A stretch of 64,000 nt of DNA from Leptodactylus fallax (GCA_947044405.1 CAMRHE010000018.1:4960001-5024000), one strand, 5' to 3'. Numbered from the stretch's first letter, positions 35,297 to 47,667 are shown. Translations and numbers: made by a program. The notes: generated by a model not told the origin, from the letters alone.

Positions 35297-36033
35297 TTAA
35301 AGGGGTTGTCCGCGATAAATGGAAATCCTTACACTAATCTAAACACCCTCCCTTCTCCTACTTTCTAAATAACATAATTAATCAAAAATGTATATTTACC
35401 CCAGGGATATTTGCTGGTTATCCGGTGACGATCAGTTTCCCCGTTTCCGGAAACGGAACGTCACTACTACTCCCCCTCCATCCACTCCATTATACTTACC
35501 TTCCGGGCGTCTTCCTGCGGGACGGCTCCTCCCTCTTTTCTGACTGTAGGCGCGCGCTATTGTCCCAGAGCTTCTCTGTGCTCGGCTGCTGATAATCCAC
35601 CTGGGAGCTGCGCAGTAGAGGTGGATCGTCGCTGCAGAGTAGAGCAGTGCTGGGACTGTAGCGCGCGTCGATAGTCAGAAAAGAAGGATGGACCGTTCCA
35701 CAGGAAGAAGCCTGGAAGGAAGAGAGGTAAGTATATAATGGGGTCTGGGGTTGGGCTGAGTAGGTTGGGAAGAGCTAGTAGTGGGCAGGATAGCTAGAGA
35801 GGCAGGGAGGGGGTGTATGGGAGAGAGGAAGGGGGGAGTGAGGTGAGAGGGAGTTAGTGAGGAAGTTGCATAGCAGGAAGCTGAACCATGTAAACAAATG
35901 CAAAAGATACCAGGAGCTCCCACAGAGACCCAGAAATCACTCAAAACAATGCTAAAGGTATATGGGTGCATTTATTAATCCATTAATACAACCTTTCTTA
36001 AAAAAACATTTTTTGCCCCGAAAACCCCTTTAA
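35297..36033. mobile_element. About 740-bp TTAA-ended repeat, copy 2 (inverted)
   Basis: The ends are TTAAAGGGGTTGTCCGCG and, in reverse complement, TTAAAGGGGTTTTCGGGGCA, matching copy 1 at 8007-8715 in the opposite orientation. The interior shares CCCCGTTTCCGGAAACGG and the hairpin CCTCCCTCTTTTCTGACTG against ATAGTCAGAAAAGAAGGATGG. It has no coding capacity. Confidence 0.75.
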
Positions 36034-36124
36034 ATGAAATTCTTCTGCTTTTTATTAAGGGTCTCTCTAATCTTCTAGAAGCATATTCAACAGTCTCTTC
36101 TGTTTTACAGAGCACGTTACTGTG

Positions 36125-36540
36125 TTATACATAACAGATGCATGATGTTTGTTGCTTTTGTAGATTTTTGAAGAAAAAACAAGTTTGATGTCTTATACAA
36201 ATGCGGCAGTTGATGAACTGGGGACAGGCCTTCAGTTCCCTGGAGCACTTCTCTTGCCACTCAGACCGTCTCCTGCCTGTGCCATCCCATGCAGCAAGAG
36301 TTGATCCTCCCACTGCTATGACATCACCCATCCTACTTGAGCATCAAGAGCAGTGATCTCAGGGCTGAAGGTTGCCCCCAGTGCACCAACTGCCTGATTT
36401 GCATAAGACTTTAAAGTCGTTTTTCACCAAATGTACAACAATCACATACATAACAAAGGAATAATTATCAATGTACTATGCTCTGTAGTATGGTGATAGC
36501 AGTTGAATATGCTTCGGGGAGGTGGTAGACTCTCTTTGAG
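36125..36540. repeat. Second copy of the 6414-7343 element (partial)
   Basis: It shares GGCAGTTGATG, GGCCTTCAG, ATGACATCACCCATCCTACT and TTGAGCA, then CAGGGCTGAAGGTTGCCCCCAG and the right end GGAGGTGGTAGACTCTCTTT. The left end and half of the palindrome are missing. Confidence 0.55.
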
Positions 36541-37789
36541 GATGCTTCCACATTTGGGTAATTTTTGATCGTTCTTCTATTAAGTCGTTGGAACAGAAGA
36601 ATGGACTAAACATTGAAACAGATCCTTCTAATGACCGGTAACAACAGATCCTATGGAACCCCATTTACTACAATGGGGTCTGTTGAGTATCTGTCGTTTT
36701 AGCCATCATTTCACTAGAAAGAAAGGCTTGCTTGAAGGACTTTTTTTGTCTGCGATTTTAAACTGTCTCCAATGCTGATGTGAATGTATGAATGAACTGG
36801 CAATATGAACACTTGCTAGAAAGGGCTTGACAGCATCATTTTCATATTCAGAATCTGCACTTGCACCACCCACTGTTCCAGTTGCTGTATTCTGATCTTC
36901 TATTACTAGCAAAGGCTGCAAGCACATACATGTTTCATGCTGCAGAAGTGTTAAGTGACTCTTACATGGACTGATGATCTGGCAAATTTAGTGTTTGTAG
37001 AAACTGTCATTACTGCATATTAACATGTCCCTGATCACACAACAAGCAAGCAAATGCTCATTTGTCATCTGATAGTATCATTTAATGTATGCAGCATTAA
37101 CATATTTGCTGGTTTGCAGCACATCTACCAGTGTAAATATAAGATGTACTGCCAACAAATGCAAACTATATTAAAAAATATCCATTCCTATACAAACAAT
37201 GATTGCCCCATAAACCAACGAGCACTGAACAACATGCAATATTGTTGATCAACACCAGTTAACAGACAGAAAATCTGGCCTATGATAAAAGAACTTTAGA
37301 CCGTGTCCATTGAAATTAGAGGTGCCCATGTTTCTGTTTTTGGCAGATGATTTCTCTGGTTTATTGCAGAAGGTACCCCATATATAACATTTACATACCC
37401 TTTAAATATAGCGCAAGACTGGAGCAGCCCTTTAATGATTCTATAGTCAGTGTTTTTTTTTTTTTTTTGTTTTGTTTTTTTGAGGGAGGTTTAAAATAAC
37501 ATTATATACTCACCTGTGCATTCAGCCAATCAGTGGCTAAGCCCTGATGCTTCATTTGAATAGAACATCGCTAGTCAGCTAACGATTGGTTGACGCGCTT
37601 TTGTGCAGGCCAAAGTTGCAAACACTAGGGACCAGAACTGAGAGTCTCTGTTGGATCCCCAGCCAAAAAGAAAGGTGAGTATATAGAGTTTCATATTTTA
37701 ATCCTCCCTAGGGATAAAAAAAAAAAAAAAAAAAAAAGATTTTGAACACCCCCTTAACCTTTTCAGACAATATGGTCTCATTTAATAGA

Positions 37790-38535
37790 GCAGGTGATTC
37801 TGGACAAAAATGTAATGCACTATTTTTAAAAATGTTGCTGTTTTGTGCCTGAAAAACCTCTCCAAAGTTCCTGTCACTTGGTGTCTCCCTTCTAGCCAAT
37901 TTGCGGTTCACTCCCTGCTACTGGGGAACTTCTGTGAAACAAGGTGTCTTGACAGTGACTGGAGGAAAGGGGGGTGGTGGCTGATTTTCATCTCAGCCTC
38001 TAACACCTTTCTCTGTGCACTGGACTGAACATTCTGCAAGTCTCACAGTTTACTGTGTAAGAAAAGTCTACTATGTACTTGCATTTACTTCTGGTTGCTT
38101 GTGTTATTGCTGGTGGAATATTAGCCATAGACATTAGGCAGCTTTCCTGGTTTTGCTCATAGATTTCTCTTTCTGTGTCAGGGATCTGACATCATGCCCT
38201 GTATTTGCAGTCTGATGTCCCTGGATCTCCTATATTATATAATGTTCATTTAGGCTTTTTTCAGCTATTTGTTTGCTATTTTACAGTTGGTCCTGGAAGA
38301 ACTGCATGTAAAACCAGTAGTAGTAGTAATGTGGGGGGGGGGTAAACTACTCCTTATTGCGTATGCCTCCAGCCTGAGAAAGAAATGTAAAGTGTGCTGT
38401 AGCCATAAAGGTAATTTTAGCAGCAGTAAAAACGATATAACACCATGTATGAAGGATTATACAGCCAGAGAACATACTGGAAAGCAAGGCCCTGGACATA
38501 TTTGAAGTTTTCATGAAAACGCAGGTACCTTTAAA
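37790..38535. repeat. About 750-bp dispersed repeat, copy 2
   Basis: Colinear with 22425-23175 in the same orientation. It retains CACTTGGTGTCTCCC, GCAGTCTGATGTCCCTGGAT, TTTGTTTGCTATTTTACAG and CCAGTAGTAGTAGTAATG, with a G run (38332-38341) replacing part of copy 1. Confidence 0.65.
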
Positions 38536-38609
38536 ACAAAAGAACAGGAAGCAAAAACTAAGATGATAAAAGGGAGACCTATCTTGGATTCATGTGGATG
38601 GGACAGCAG

Positions 38610-38965
38610 TTAAAGGGCTTGTCTAAGTAAGTAAATTTATTGAGGGCCTGTTACCAGATCTCCGAACCAATCTCTGGTGCTCCCGAAAATGTTCTTCAGT
38701 GAAGCCGGAGATGTACACCCTGGCTTCACTGTGCTTGTGCCAGAGGTTCATTACATGTGCACTGAAGTGAGCTGTACTCCTCTGGCTTCATTGAAGAACT
38801 GCTTTGTCGTTGGAAGTACAGCCAAAAGCTGAGTATAAAGATTTTTTTTTTTTAATATGGCCACGGATTGCATTATAACAGGGTGATTAGGGACACTAAA
38901 CCCCCGGTCGATAAGGCCCTGTGGGTGGTTTAGTGTCCCAAATTGCCCTGACACATTCCCTTTAA
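38610..38965. repeat. Right part of the AGGGAATCTGTCA-family element
   Basis: It shares GGCCACGGATTGCATTATAAC, AGGGTGATTAGGGACACTAA, GGTGGTTTAGTGTCCCAAAT and the end CCCTGACACATTCCCTTTAA with 7504-8010. The left terminus TTAAAGGGCTTGTC differs, so the copy is either rearranged or joined to another element. Confidence 0.55.
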
Positions 38966-39766
38966 ACATGCCTGGGGTAAAACACAAGTCTGTCCTAAGC
39001 TAAAAGGAAGCCATATAAGGGCAGGCAAGATTGACCATCAATCTGCCATCAATCCTTAATGGCAGATTTCTTTGTCCTACCCTTATTCTCCTTTTTTAAT
39101 TCATTAGAAAAGAAACATCTCACTTTTGACATGTGCCCCATTCTAGCACTGCCATGGTTTTCAGTGCTTGCTGGACTGGAAGAGGTGATGGTGTTGGAAC
39201 AGAACAAATTTGAAAGGCAATTTGTTTATTTTTTACTTTTCACCATGTTTTGGCTTTATTCATTTTTTTTTTTTTAGTTGGACATCTCCTTTTGGAGCAC
39301 AACACTTATGTAAATGCATTATTGTGAATAATGAAAATGAAGACTAGTTGTTTACATGAGAAGAAATGGGGCAGAAAAAGGAGAAGTATAAGGTGGCCTG
39401 GCAAATAATGCAAAGGGCACTTCTCACTTAGATTTTTGTTCATTTGGAGAAAAAGGTTTTTTTTTTATCACTGAAATGCTTTGTAAACTCCGTAGAGCAC
39501 TGGAACCACCAGTGTCTAATGATTTTTACACAAGGAAAATCTTTCCTCCTTTTTTTAAACTGCTTTACTTTTATTATTTTACTGGAATAAGCCTCTTGTC
39601 TGCAGGCAGTGGAGTGTCTGGAAATAAGAAATATTGAATGTAGGATTTTATTTGGAAAATACTGAGCAGCCATTGGTGTAATACTAGTTTTTAAACAGTT
39701 ACAGATCATGCAGTTTCCAGGTATAGGCGGAAAGGTATCTGTTAAGTGTAAAAAGAGGAATTTCCT

Positions 39767-40208
39767 TTAAAGAGGACCTTTCAGCACCTCCGCCAATGTT
39801 TCTTGTCACCCTTCAGTAGGCATCCCTCTACAGATTCCAGGGTAGCTGGAATTTCTTCTCTAGCCTCCACCGTTCCCGAGCAATCAGCAAAGTTTAGTTT
39901 CTGTGCTTGATATAAGTATACAATGACCTCCGCACTCCAGATTGAAGTGAAGCATGTGATTTTTTTTTTTATTTTCACAAAATAGCAATCCATACAATAT
40001 GTCAAATTTTAACGTTTCGGTCCTCCCGACCCTTCGTCTGAAAAAATCACATGCTTCACTTCAGTTTGGAGTGCGGAGGCCATTGTATATTTATGAATAG
40101 GTGTGAGTTCCTCCTTCAGCAGCCGTACCTATAGGAGTGCCATATTACTAGACACACTGATATGCTGACTAATGTCAAGTGGGTGGTGTCAGGCAGGGTT
40201 CTCTTTAA
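39767..40208. mobile_element. TTAA-ended element with nested hairpin
   Basis: It begins TTAAAGAGGACCTTTCAGCA and ends CAGGCAGGGTTCTCTTTAA, matching the GGACCTTTCACC family. A separate near-perfect hairpin (39915-40093) interrupts it: CTCCGCACTCCAGATTGAAG against CTTCAGTTTGGAGTGCGGAG, with the arms continuing through CATGTGATTTTTT / AAAAAATCACATG. Confidence 0.6.
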
Positions 40209-40595
40209 CATGCCAAAATAGGTAGTAAAATTAGATAAATTGGCTTACTATAAAACAACTGACTCTTGAAGATGTTGGGGGTGAGCACCTGAATGGCAGC
40301 CACTAACTCCCCTACTCCACAACAGTCCCTGTGCTTTGAGTCCCTTGGTGAGAAACGTGCATTACAAATGCTTGTCTTGGTTTATCATTAACAAAGATAA
40401 CATTCATTACCTTTACATGCACTACTGTCTTATGGAAAGAAAATGCAATGGCCAGTACGCTAACCAATGCATTGATTTTTCTACATAGCTGGTTACTTCT
40501 GGCTGAAAATGATGTCATGACCTATCTATAACAATCAATAAGACTAAGTACAAGCAGCATATTATAGAGATAGATGTTGAGCTTTGTGATATATA

Positions 40596-42062
40596 CTGTA
40601 CAGACCAAAAGTTTGGACACACCTACTCATTCCAAGAGTTTTCTGTATTTTCATGACTATAAAAATTTTAGATTCACACTGAAGGCATCAAAAGTATGAA
40701 TTAACACATGTGGAATTATATACTTAACAAAAAAGTGTGAAACAGCTGAAAATATGTCTTATATTCTAGGTTCTTCAAAGTAGCCACCTTTTGCTTTGAT
40801 TACTGCTTTGCACACTCTTTGCATTCTCTTGATGAGCTTCAAGAGGTAGTCACCTGAAATGGTCTTCCAACAGTCTTGAAGGAGTTCCCAGAGATGCTTA
40901 GCACTTTTTGGCCCTTTTGCCTTCACTCTGCAGTCCAGCTCACCCCAAACCATGTCGATTGGGTCCAGGTCTGATGACTGTGGAGGCCAGGTCATCTGGC
41001 GTAGCACCCCATCACTCTCCTTCTTGGTCAAATAGCCCTTACACAGTCTGGAGGTGTGTTTGGGGCCATTGTCCTGTGGAAAAATAAATGCTGGTCCAAC
41101 TAAACGCAAACCAGATGGAATAGCATGCCGCTGCAAGATGCTCTGGTAACCATGCTGGTTCAGTATTTCTTCAATTTTGAATAAATCCCCAACAGTGTCA
41201 CCAGCACAGCACCCCCACACTATCACACCTCCTCCTCCATGCTTCACGGTGGGAACCATGCATGTAGAGTCCATTCGTTCACCTTTTCTGCGTCGCACAA
41301 AGACACTGTGGTTGGAACCAAAGATCTCAAATTTGAACTCATCAGACCAAAGCACAGATTTCCAAAGGTCTAATGTCCATTCCTTGTGTTCTTTAGCCCA
41401 AGCAAGTCTCTTCTGCTTGTTGCCTGTCCTTAGCAGTGGTTTCCTTGCAGCTTTTTTACCATGAAGGCCTGCTGCACACAGTCTCCTCTTAACAGTTGTT
41501 GTAGAGATGTGTCTGCTGCTAGAACTCTGTGTGGCATTGACCTGGTCTCTAATCTGAGCTGCTGTTAACCTGTGATTTCTGAGGCTGGTGACTCTGATGA
41601 ACTTATCCTCCGCAGCAGAGGTGACTCTTGGTCTTCCTTTCCTGGGGCGGTCCTCATGTGAGCCAGTTTCTTTGTAGCGCTTGATGGTTTTGGCCACTGC
41701 ATTTGGGGACACTTTCAAATTTTTCCCAATTTTTCGGACTGACTGACCTTCATTTCTTAAAGTAATGATGGCCACTCGTTTTTCTTTACTTAGTTGCTTT
41801 TTTCTTGCCATAATACAAATTCTAACACTCCATTCAGTAGGACTATCAGCTGTGTATCCACCTGACTTCTGAACAACACAACTGATGGTCCCAACCCCAT
41901 TTATAAGGCAAGAAATCCCACACTTTTTTGTTAAGTATATAATTCCACATGTGTTAATTCATAGTTTTGATGCCTTCAGTGTGAATCTACAATTTTTATA
42001 GTCATGAAAATACAGAAAACTCTTGGAATGAGAAGGTGTGTCCAAACTTTTGGTCCGTACTG
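40596..42062 (-). mobile_element. Tc1-like DD38-type element with open transposase
   Basis: This 1467-bp element is flanked by TA. The terminal inverted repeats are about 145 bp, starting C(T/A)GTAC(A/G)GACCAAAAG followed by TTTGGACACACCT, and highly similar between ends through TGGAATTATATACTTAACAA. A single uninterrupted transposase frame lies between them on the minus strand. Unlike the other Tc1-like copies here it has no stop or frameshift. Confidence 0.92.
40759..41811 (-). CDS. Tc1-like transposase, 350 residues, DD38D
   Basis: The frame is complete from ATG to stop. Residues 1-55 hold the first helix-turn-helix (MARKKQLSKEKRVAIITLRN), 57-63 the AT-hook RKGRPRV, and about 70-120 the second helix, ending GLHGKKAARKPLLRTG. 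The catalytic positions are Asp157 (LWSDEFKF), Asp247 (FPQDNGPKH) and residue 286 in DLDPIDMVWGELD, 38 residues after the second Asp. Related fish and frog proteins, as I remember them, read NPIE at this place (DD38E, the group called Intruder). Here both flanking residues read DPID. Asp in the third position is normal in mariner but not in this group, so activity is uncertain even though the frame is open. Confidence 0.9.
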   Translation of the reverse strand: MARKKQLSKEKRVAIITLRNEGQSVRKIGKNLKVSPNAVAKTIKRYKETGSHEDRPRKGRPRVTSAAEDKFIRVTSLRNHRLTAAQIRDQVNATQSSSSRHISTTTVKRRLCAAGLHGKKAARKPLLRTGNKQKRLAWAKEHKEWTLDLWKSVLWSDEFKFEIFGSNHSVFVRRRKGERMDSTCMVPTVKHGGGGVIVWGCCAGDTVGDLFKIEEILNQHGYQSILQRHAIPSGLRLVGPAFIFPQDNGPKHTSRLCKGYLTKKESDGVLRQMTWPPQSSDLDPIDMVWGELDCRVKAKGPKSAKHLWELLQDCWKTISGDYLLKLIKRMQRVCKAVIKAKGGYFEEPRI

Positions 42063-42214
42063 TAGGTTCATATAATTTGACACTGTACCAAGTTATATTA
42101 GTACTGTAAATCCTGACAGGATTTACAATACCGATATAATCCTGACTGGACTCCTAGGAGAGACAACAATATTCCTGATTACTCCGCCTTTACTCTGATA
42201 CTCTTTTACAAGTA

Positions 42215-42514
42215 AGGGTATCAGTACATGACCGTGTTTCACCCGCCAGATTTACCGCCTTGAACTTTGTGCCGGGACCGGGACTCCTAGCAGTATATTT
42301 ATCTATGATGCTAAGAGTCCCTGCCTCCCAGTGACATACTGTCCCATACTGTAATTGATATGGAACAATATGTCGCTGGGAGGCAGGGACTCCTAGCATC
42401 ATAGATAACTATACTGCTAGGAGTCCCGCTCCTAGCACGAAGTTCAAACTGGTAAATCTGGCTAACACACGGACCGTGTTTCACGGGTGAAACACGGTCA
42501 TGTGCTGCTACCCT
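42215..42514. mobile_element. 300-bp palindromic MITE
   Basis: The arms pair GGGTATCAGTACATGACCGT with ACGGTCATGTGCTGCTACCC, and GACTCCTAGCAGTATA with TATACTGCTAGGAGTC. The centre pairs GCCTCCCAGTGACATA with a TGTCGCTGGGAGGC word. It is related to the element at 19904-20063 through the GTTAGCC/TTTACC words. There is no coding capacity. Confidence 0.7.
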
Positions 42515-44199
42515 AAAGATGCCAATCGCTGTGTGTGGATGAGGTAACCCGGATTTTCTCCAAGGAGTCTGGCTAATCTGGGTTGTAGATCCTGTTCCAA
42601 ATCATTAAGTCCCAACATTGGACGCAAACATGAGATCCTTTGGTTGCTCTTACGGTATACTGTAATACGCTACTACTGGAAGTGCCCAGAGTTAATACCA
42701 ATCCTGGTTGTTAGTGAGGTTTCTGCTGTGAAATTCAGCTGGCACCTGCAAGTTATGGTGCAGTCTTTTTGCCAGTGTCCTCACTGGATTGTGATAGTAC
42801 ATTGGCAGGCAGTAACTATCTCCTTTGCAGCAATCTACTATTACATCGCAGGACAGGAAAGAGCTAAATATGGAAACGTTTAAAAGAAAAACAAACTGAA
42901 CGAATATAGCTAACATAAAAAATTGTTTTCAACAGTAGGTTCATTTCTGATTTGCACATTCCCTTTAAGATAAAATGAACACAGTACAAGGTCAGCGCTG
43001 AGCTGCTTTCCTTGTCCAATAATTATAAATATTTATAATGGCTAGGATATTGTTCACTCAGGTGTGGAGAGTCATAAATTTAAGCAATGTGCCTTCAGTC
43101 TGATATATAAGAGGAGACTATAGTACACTGATGCATATTTATTTTTTTTTTCATTCTTACCCATCCTAATATTTTCCATGTCTAAAACATAGACCTGGTA
43201 CCTACAAATAATAAAAAAAAAAAAAAAAAAATCCCACAAGTCCCTGTTTCAGTTTTTGATTTACACTATCCCATTCAGACCCCGCCCTTCAGTTTTTTAA
43301 ACCTGATGACCTGCAATTTGAAGAAGAGAGTACTGGGCTTAAAATCGTAAATGAAGGCTGTCACTATCATTCAGCAGCACCATGGTGTACAGTCTAAGGT
43401 AAAGATAGGATTCAGAATTTTTATAGAATAGGAATATATAGCATTTAACAGATTTAATAAATAAGATACGCTAAGCCCATTACTAGTGAATTTATTATCC
43501 TGAGTGGCAGAGAAGAACTAAGTAAAGGAAAGAACTAAGACATATAGTTAATATATACTATAGTTGCTAAACTGTTCTTTGCCCTGAGTTTGGTGCTATT
43601 GTATACTTAGTTTTCTTTGCTGTGGATTTTGCTGGAGTAGTTACAAATGTTTTTCTGGTTGAATTGCAGTTTGCTTTTGTAGTTTCTATTTTACATTTCC
43701 TCCTAAACCACTAACACAGAAAGTGACTTTTTGCCCAAAGTAGGTTTTGTCAAGGGTACAGTGATGGTTTTACTAATGAAGCTTGCACTGTACAAATTAA
43801 AAGACTTCATTATACATCTCCATCATATTTCCAACCTTTACAATGAGTGAAATACAAGGTATACACTGATAAGCAGTTCTAATAAGAGTAATACCATAAC
43901 CATATTAATACAAACACAGCAAACTTTAGACTCTGTCTGACTAGGAAAATTCATTCTGGTGCCTCACAATATATACTGCATGGTTTTTCAGCTTGATGAC
44001 ATGCATAGTATACAGTGCCTCAAGCTCAGGTTCTGGGAACCATATAGTAGAGGTTCTTACTATTCATTAGATTATCCCTTCAATAGTGTAATATAGCATA
44101 TGATGAAAGTTCTTTAAGTTACCTGAAGTTCTATAAAAAAGCATTAATAACACCTAAAGATAGTAAGGCATAGGATGCCAAAAGACACATCCCTACTTA

Positions 44200-45678
44200 C
44201 AGTGGGGAAAAAAAGTATTTAGTCAGCCACCAATTGTGCAAGTTCTCCCACTTACTTAAAAAGATGAGGCCGGCCTGTAATTGACATCATAGGTAGACCT
44301 CAACTATGAGAGACAAAATGAGAAAACAAATCCAGAAAATCACATTGTCTGATTTTTAAAGAATTTATTTGCAAATTATGGTGGCAAATAAATATTAGGT
44401 CAATAACAAAAGTTCATCTCAATACTTTGTTATATATCCTTTGTTGGCAATGACAGAGGTGCCAACAAGGTTGGCACACACTGTTGCTGGTATGTTGGCC
44501 CATTCCTCCATGCAGATCTCCTCTAGAGCAGTGATGTTTTGGGGCTGTCGCTGGGCAACACGGACTTTCAACTCCCTCCAAAGGTTTTCAAAGGGGTTAA
44601 GATCTGGAGACTGGCTAGGCCACTCCAGGACCTTGAAATGCTTCTTATGAAGCCACTCCTTCGTTGCCCTGGCGGTGTGCTTGGGATCATGTCATGCTGA
44701 AAGACCCAGCCACGTTTCATCTTCAATGCCCTTGCTAATGGAAGGAGGTTTGCACTCAAAATCTCACGATACATGGCCCCATTCATTCTTTCATGTACAC
44801 GGATCAGTCGTCCTGGTCCCTTTGCAGAGAAACAGCCCTAGAGCATGATGTTGCCACCCCCATGCTTCACAGTAGGTATGGTGTTCTTTGGATGCAACTC
44901 AGCATTCCCTCTCCTCCAAACACGACGAGTTGTGTTTCTACCAAACAGTTCTACTTTGGTTTCATCTGACCATATGACATTCTCCCAATACTCTTCTGGA
45001 ACAGCCAAATGCTCTCTAGCAAACTTCAGAAGGGCCCAGATATGTACTGGCTTAAGCAGGGGACATGTCTGGCACTGCAGGATCTGAGTCCCTGGCGGCG
45101 TAGTGTGTTACTGACGGTAGCCTTTGTTACGTTAGTCCCAGCTTTCTGCAGGTCATTCACTAGGTCTCCCTGTGTAGTTCTGGGATTTTTGCTCACCGTT
45201 CTTGTGATCATTTTGACCCCACGGGGTGAGATCTTGCGTGGAGCCCCTGATCAAGGGAGATCATCAGTGGTCTTGTATGTCTTCCATTTTCTAATTATTG
45301 CTCCCACAGTTGATTTCTTCACACCAAGCTGCTTGCCTATTGCAGATTCATCCTTCCCAGCCTGGTGCAGGTCTACAGTTTTGTTTCTGGTGTCCTTCCA
45401 CAGCTCTTTGGTCTTCACCATAGTGGAGTTTGGAGTGTGACTGTTTGAGGTTGTGTACAGGTGTCTTTTATACTGATAACAATTTCAAACAGGTGCCATT
45501 ACTACAGGTAATGAGTGGAGGACAGAGGAGCCTCTTAAAGAAGAAGTTACAGGTCTGTGAGAGCCAGAAATCTTGCAAATAAAGTCTACCTATGATGACA
45601 ATTACAGGCGCCTCTCATCTTTTTAAGTGGGAGAACTTGCACAATTGGTGGCTGACTAAATACTTTTTTTCCCCACTG
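44200..45678 (-). mobile_element. Tc1-like DD34E element, decayed copy
   Basis: TA-flanked ends: CAGTGGGGAAAAAAAGTATT at the left matches the reverse complement of the right end (CAGTGGGGAAAAAAAGTATT), and both continue into TAGTCAGCCACCAATTGTGC. The terminal repeats extend to about 100 bp or more. The element is full-length at 1479 bp, but its transposase is broken. Confidence 0.9.
44419..45421 (-). pseudogene. Tc1-like DD34E transposase, stop and frameshifts
   Basis: The N-terminus reads [20 protein letters not shown], followed by a helix-turn-helix ([20 protein letters not shown]). An in-frame TGA sits in the word [17 protein letters not shown] where relatives have Arg, consistent with CGA to TGA. 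The second helix [20 protein letters not shown] follows, then further frame changes. Near the second catalytic Asp the sequence [15 protein letters not shown] shows a one-base loss relative to a DNDPKHTA-like motif. The C-terminus ends [12 protein letters not shown]. It is non-functional. Confidence 0.85.
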
Positions 45679-47078
45679 TATATTAGGGAACAGGAGTTCT
45701 AATATATTTGTATATTAAAATTACTTGAATTGTTTACAATATCCAATTTTTTTTTTGTAGAATTCTGTTAAGTTGCAGCTTTTCTTTTTTTATATATTAT
45801 ACTGTTTGAAAGGATCTTGCCTAGAGAAGAGAATATCTTTCTGATGTAAGGTTAGACATGTAAATCAACTGCAATGAGTACTTTGGTAATCTGTAAATGA
45901 TGTTTTATTTAAATAAGCTAGGCTATGGTGTATGCTTTGTGCTTGTAGATGCGTATTTGATGAATTTACCGCATACAGTTTCTTTTCCAATTATGGTTAT
46001 AGTGAACTAGATTCTAAAATTCTTTTCAAATTGGTTGTTTGAATTGGGAAGATGGAAAGAAATATAATCCAAAGTGCATAACAGAACTGTATTTCACACA
46101 CACACATTTTCTATTTAACTCTAATCTGTGTTAGCGTTGTACTCAACTTTATGCTGTTATTGACTTGGATTTCTCAGCTATAGAATAGGAGCAACAGATT
46201 AAGTGCAATCTGCAGTTACTCCTATTTCCTTGAATTGCCTTTGTTCACTCTTATTACAGCTCTTACATGGTGGTGATTGATCTGCCGTCTTCTAGGCTCA
46301 GAAAGAATTGTTTTGCCTTATACAGTATTGAGTGCTTGTCAGTATCTCAGTGTTGGCCATGATATATAAACCAAAATTGTTTTTCACGTTGTCTTGCGGA
46401 GGGAATTGAGATACTTTCTTTTTTTTAAGAGCTAATATAAGATACAAATGACATGCAAAATGTAAATATCATCATATGGATGATGATATGCTACCTACCT
46501 TGGATGCAGCTATAGCCGCATATCATTCCTGGCTGCCAGTGTTTCAGTTTTATGTAAGAACTGATTAATTTCACCTACGTGTCTTTACAGTCTGTGCGAT
46601 AACAGTATAATTTACAGCCTGTAATGCTATGCAGGTGAAAGTAAGTGATTAACCAGCGGCCAAGGACGGGATGCTGCTATACTCACATTCCATGTTCATA
46701 ATGTGTCATCGCTTTTATACACTGTAATTACCAATCATACTATTAGCTAATGGAACATGACAGGTCTTGTAAAGTCTTAAAGGAGCTAGAGCAGAATCCT
46801 AAATATTAAAAGATCAATAAGCCCAGCACCCTCTAGCTGGCCAGCAGCCAAAAATGGAACCGATCAGTAGGAGATTAGACTTGTCTATGAATTTAAACAC
46901 TGGTGACCTAACGTTAGGATAAGCCAGTAGTCAGCTGTTGGAAGGGGCCATAGCGTTAAGGTGAGTGCTCTAACCTTTACATTGGTTACCAGTTACAGAG
47001 TTGTACATTTTGTAAAAGTTGTGCATGGTGGTATTACAATTTGCTGCTGCTCTGTTCCAAGTGAATGGCTCAGAGGCA

Positions 47079-47143
47079 AAAGGCAATTTAAAACTCTACA
47101 CACCTTCACTGGTGCTCTCCTCAAGGAGAGATGTCTCTGTCCA
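47079..47143. repeat. 65-bp direct repeat, unit 1
   Basis: It begins AAAGGCAATTTAAAACTCTA and ends GAGATGTCTCTGTCCA. A nearly identical unit lies 311 bp downstream. Each unit contains a short palindrome, CTCTCCTCAAGGAGAG. Confidence 0.85.
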
Positions 47144-47389
47144 TAACCCACTCATTGCCTCCCACAAAGCCAGCCAGTTCATTTTGCTCTGCACTGACGA
47201 GGGACAAAAATCCCGAAACAGCGCTGTATGCAGATAAATGAAATTGGCTTGGCTAAAATCCCTTTTGCTGTCTCAAGACTCGGTGAGTCAAAAGCAAATT
47301 GAGGATCTGTTACATCCAACAGAGAGCGCATGAGCTCCCAGCTCCTTTCCCATAATGCCTTGTGATATGTAGATGCTTAGTAGAGGGCG

Positions 47390-47454
47390 AAAGGCAATTT
47401 AAAACTCTACACACCGTCACTGGTGCTCTCCTCAAGGAGAGATGTCTCTGTCCA
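47390..47454. repeat. 65-bp direct repeat, unit 2
   Basis: It differs from unit 1 at about one position (CACACCGTCACTGG against CACACCTTCACTGG). The sequence between the units holds ACTGACGAGGGACAAAAATC and GAAACAGCGCTGTATGCAGA, words I associate with a dispersed amphibian repeat. Confidence 0.85.
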
Positions 47455-47667
47455 AGTGAATGGGACAGAGCTATATGAAGTACCAGGCACAGCCACTACA
47501 GAAGGTACAGTAATGAAGAGGCTGACCCTGCCAAAATTCAGGAGATCGACGTATAGTGATCGGGTTTTTATGGCCAGGTTTAATTAACCTATAATGCAAA
47601 AATGTAATCCTGTTCTTTGTACTTACAGTTGAAAGCAGACAAAAGATCTAAAGGATAAATATTAGGT

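Noticed and set aside
45009..45440. 143-residue plus-strand frame
   Set aside because: Antisense shadow of the Tc1-like transposase pseudogene.
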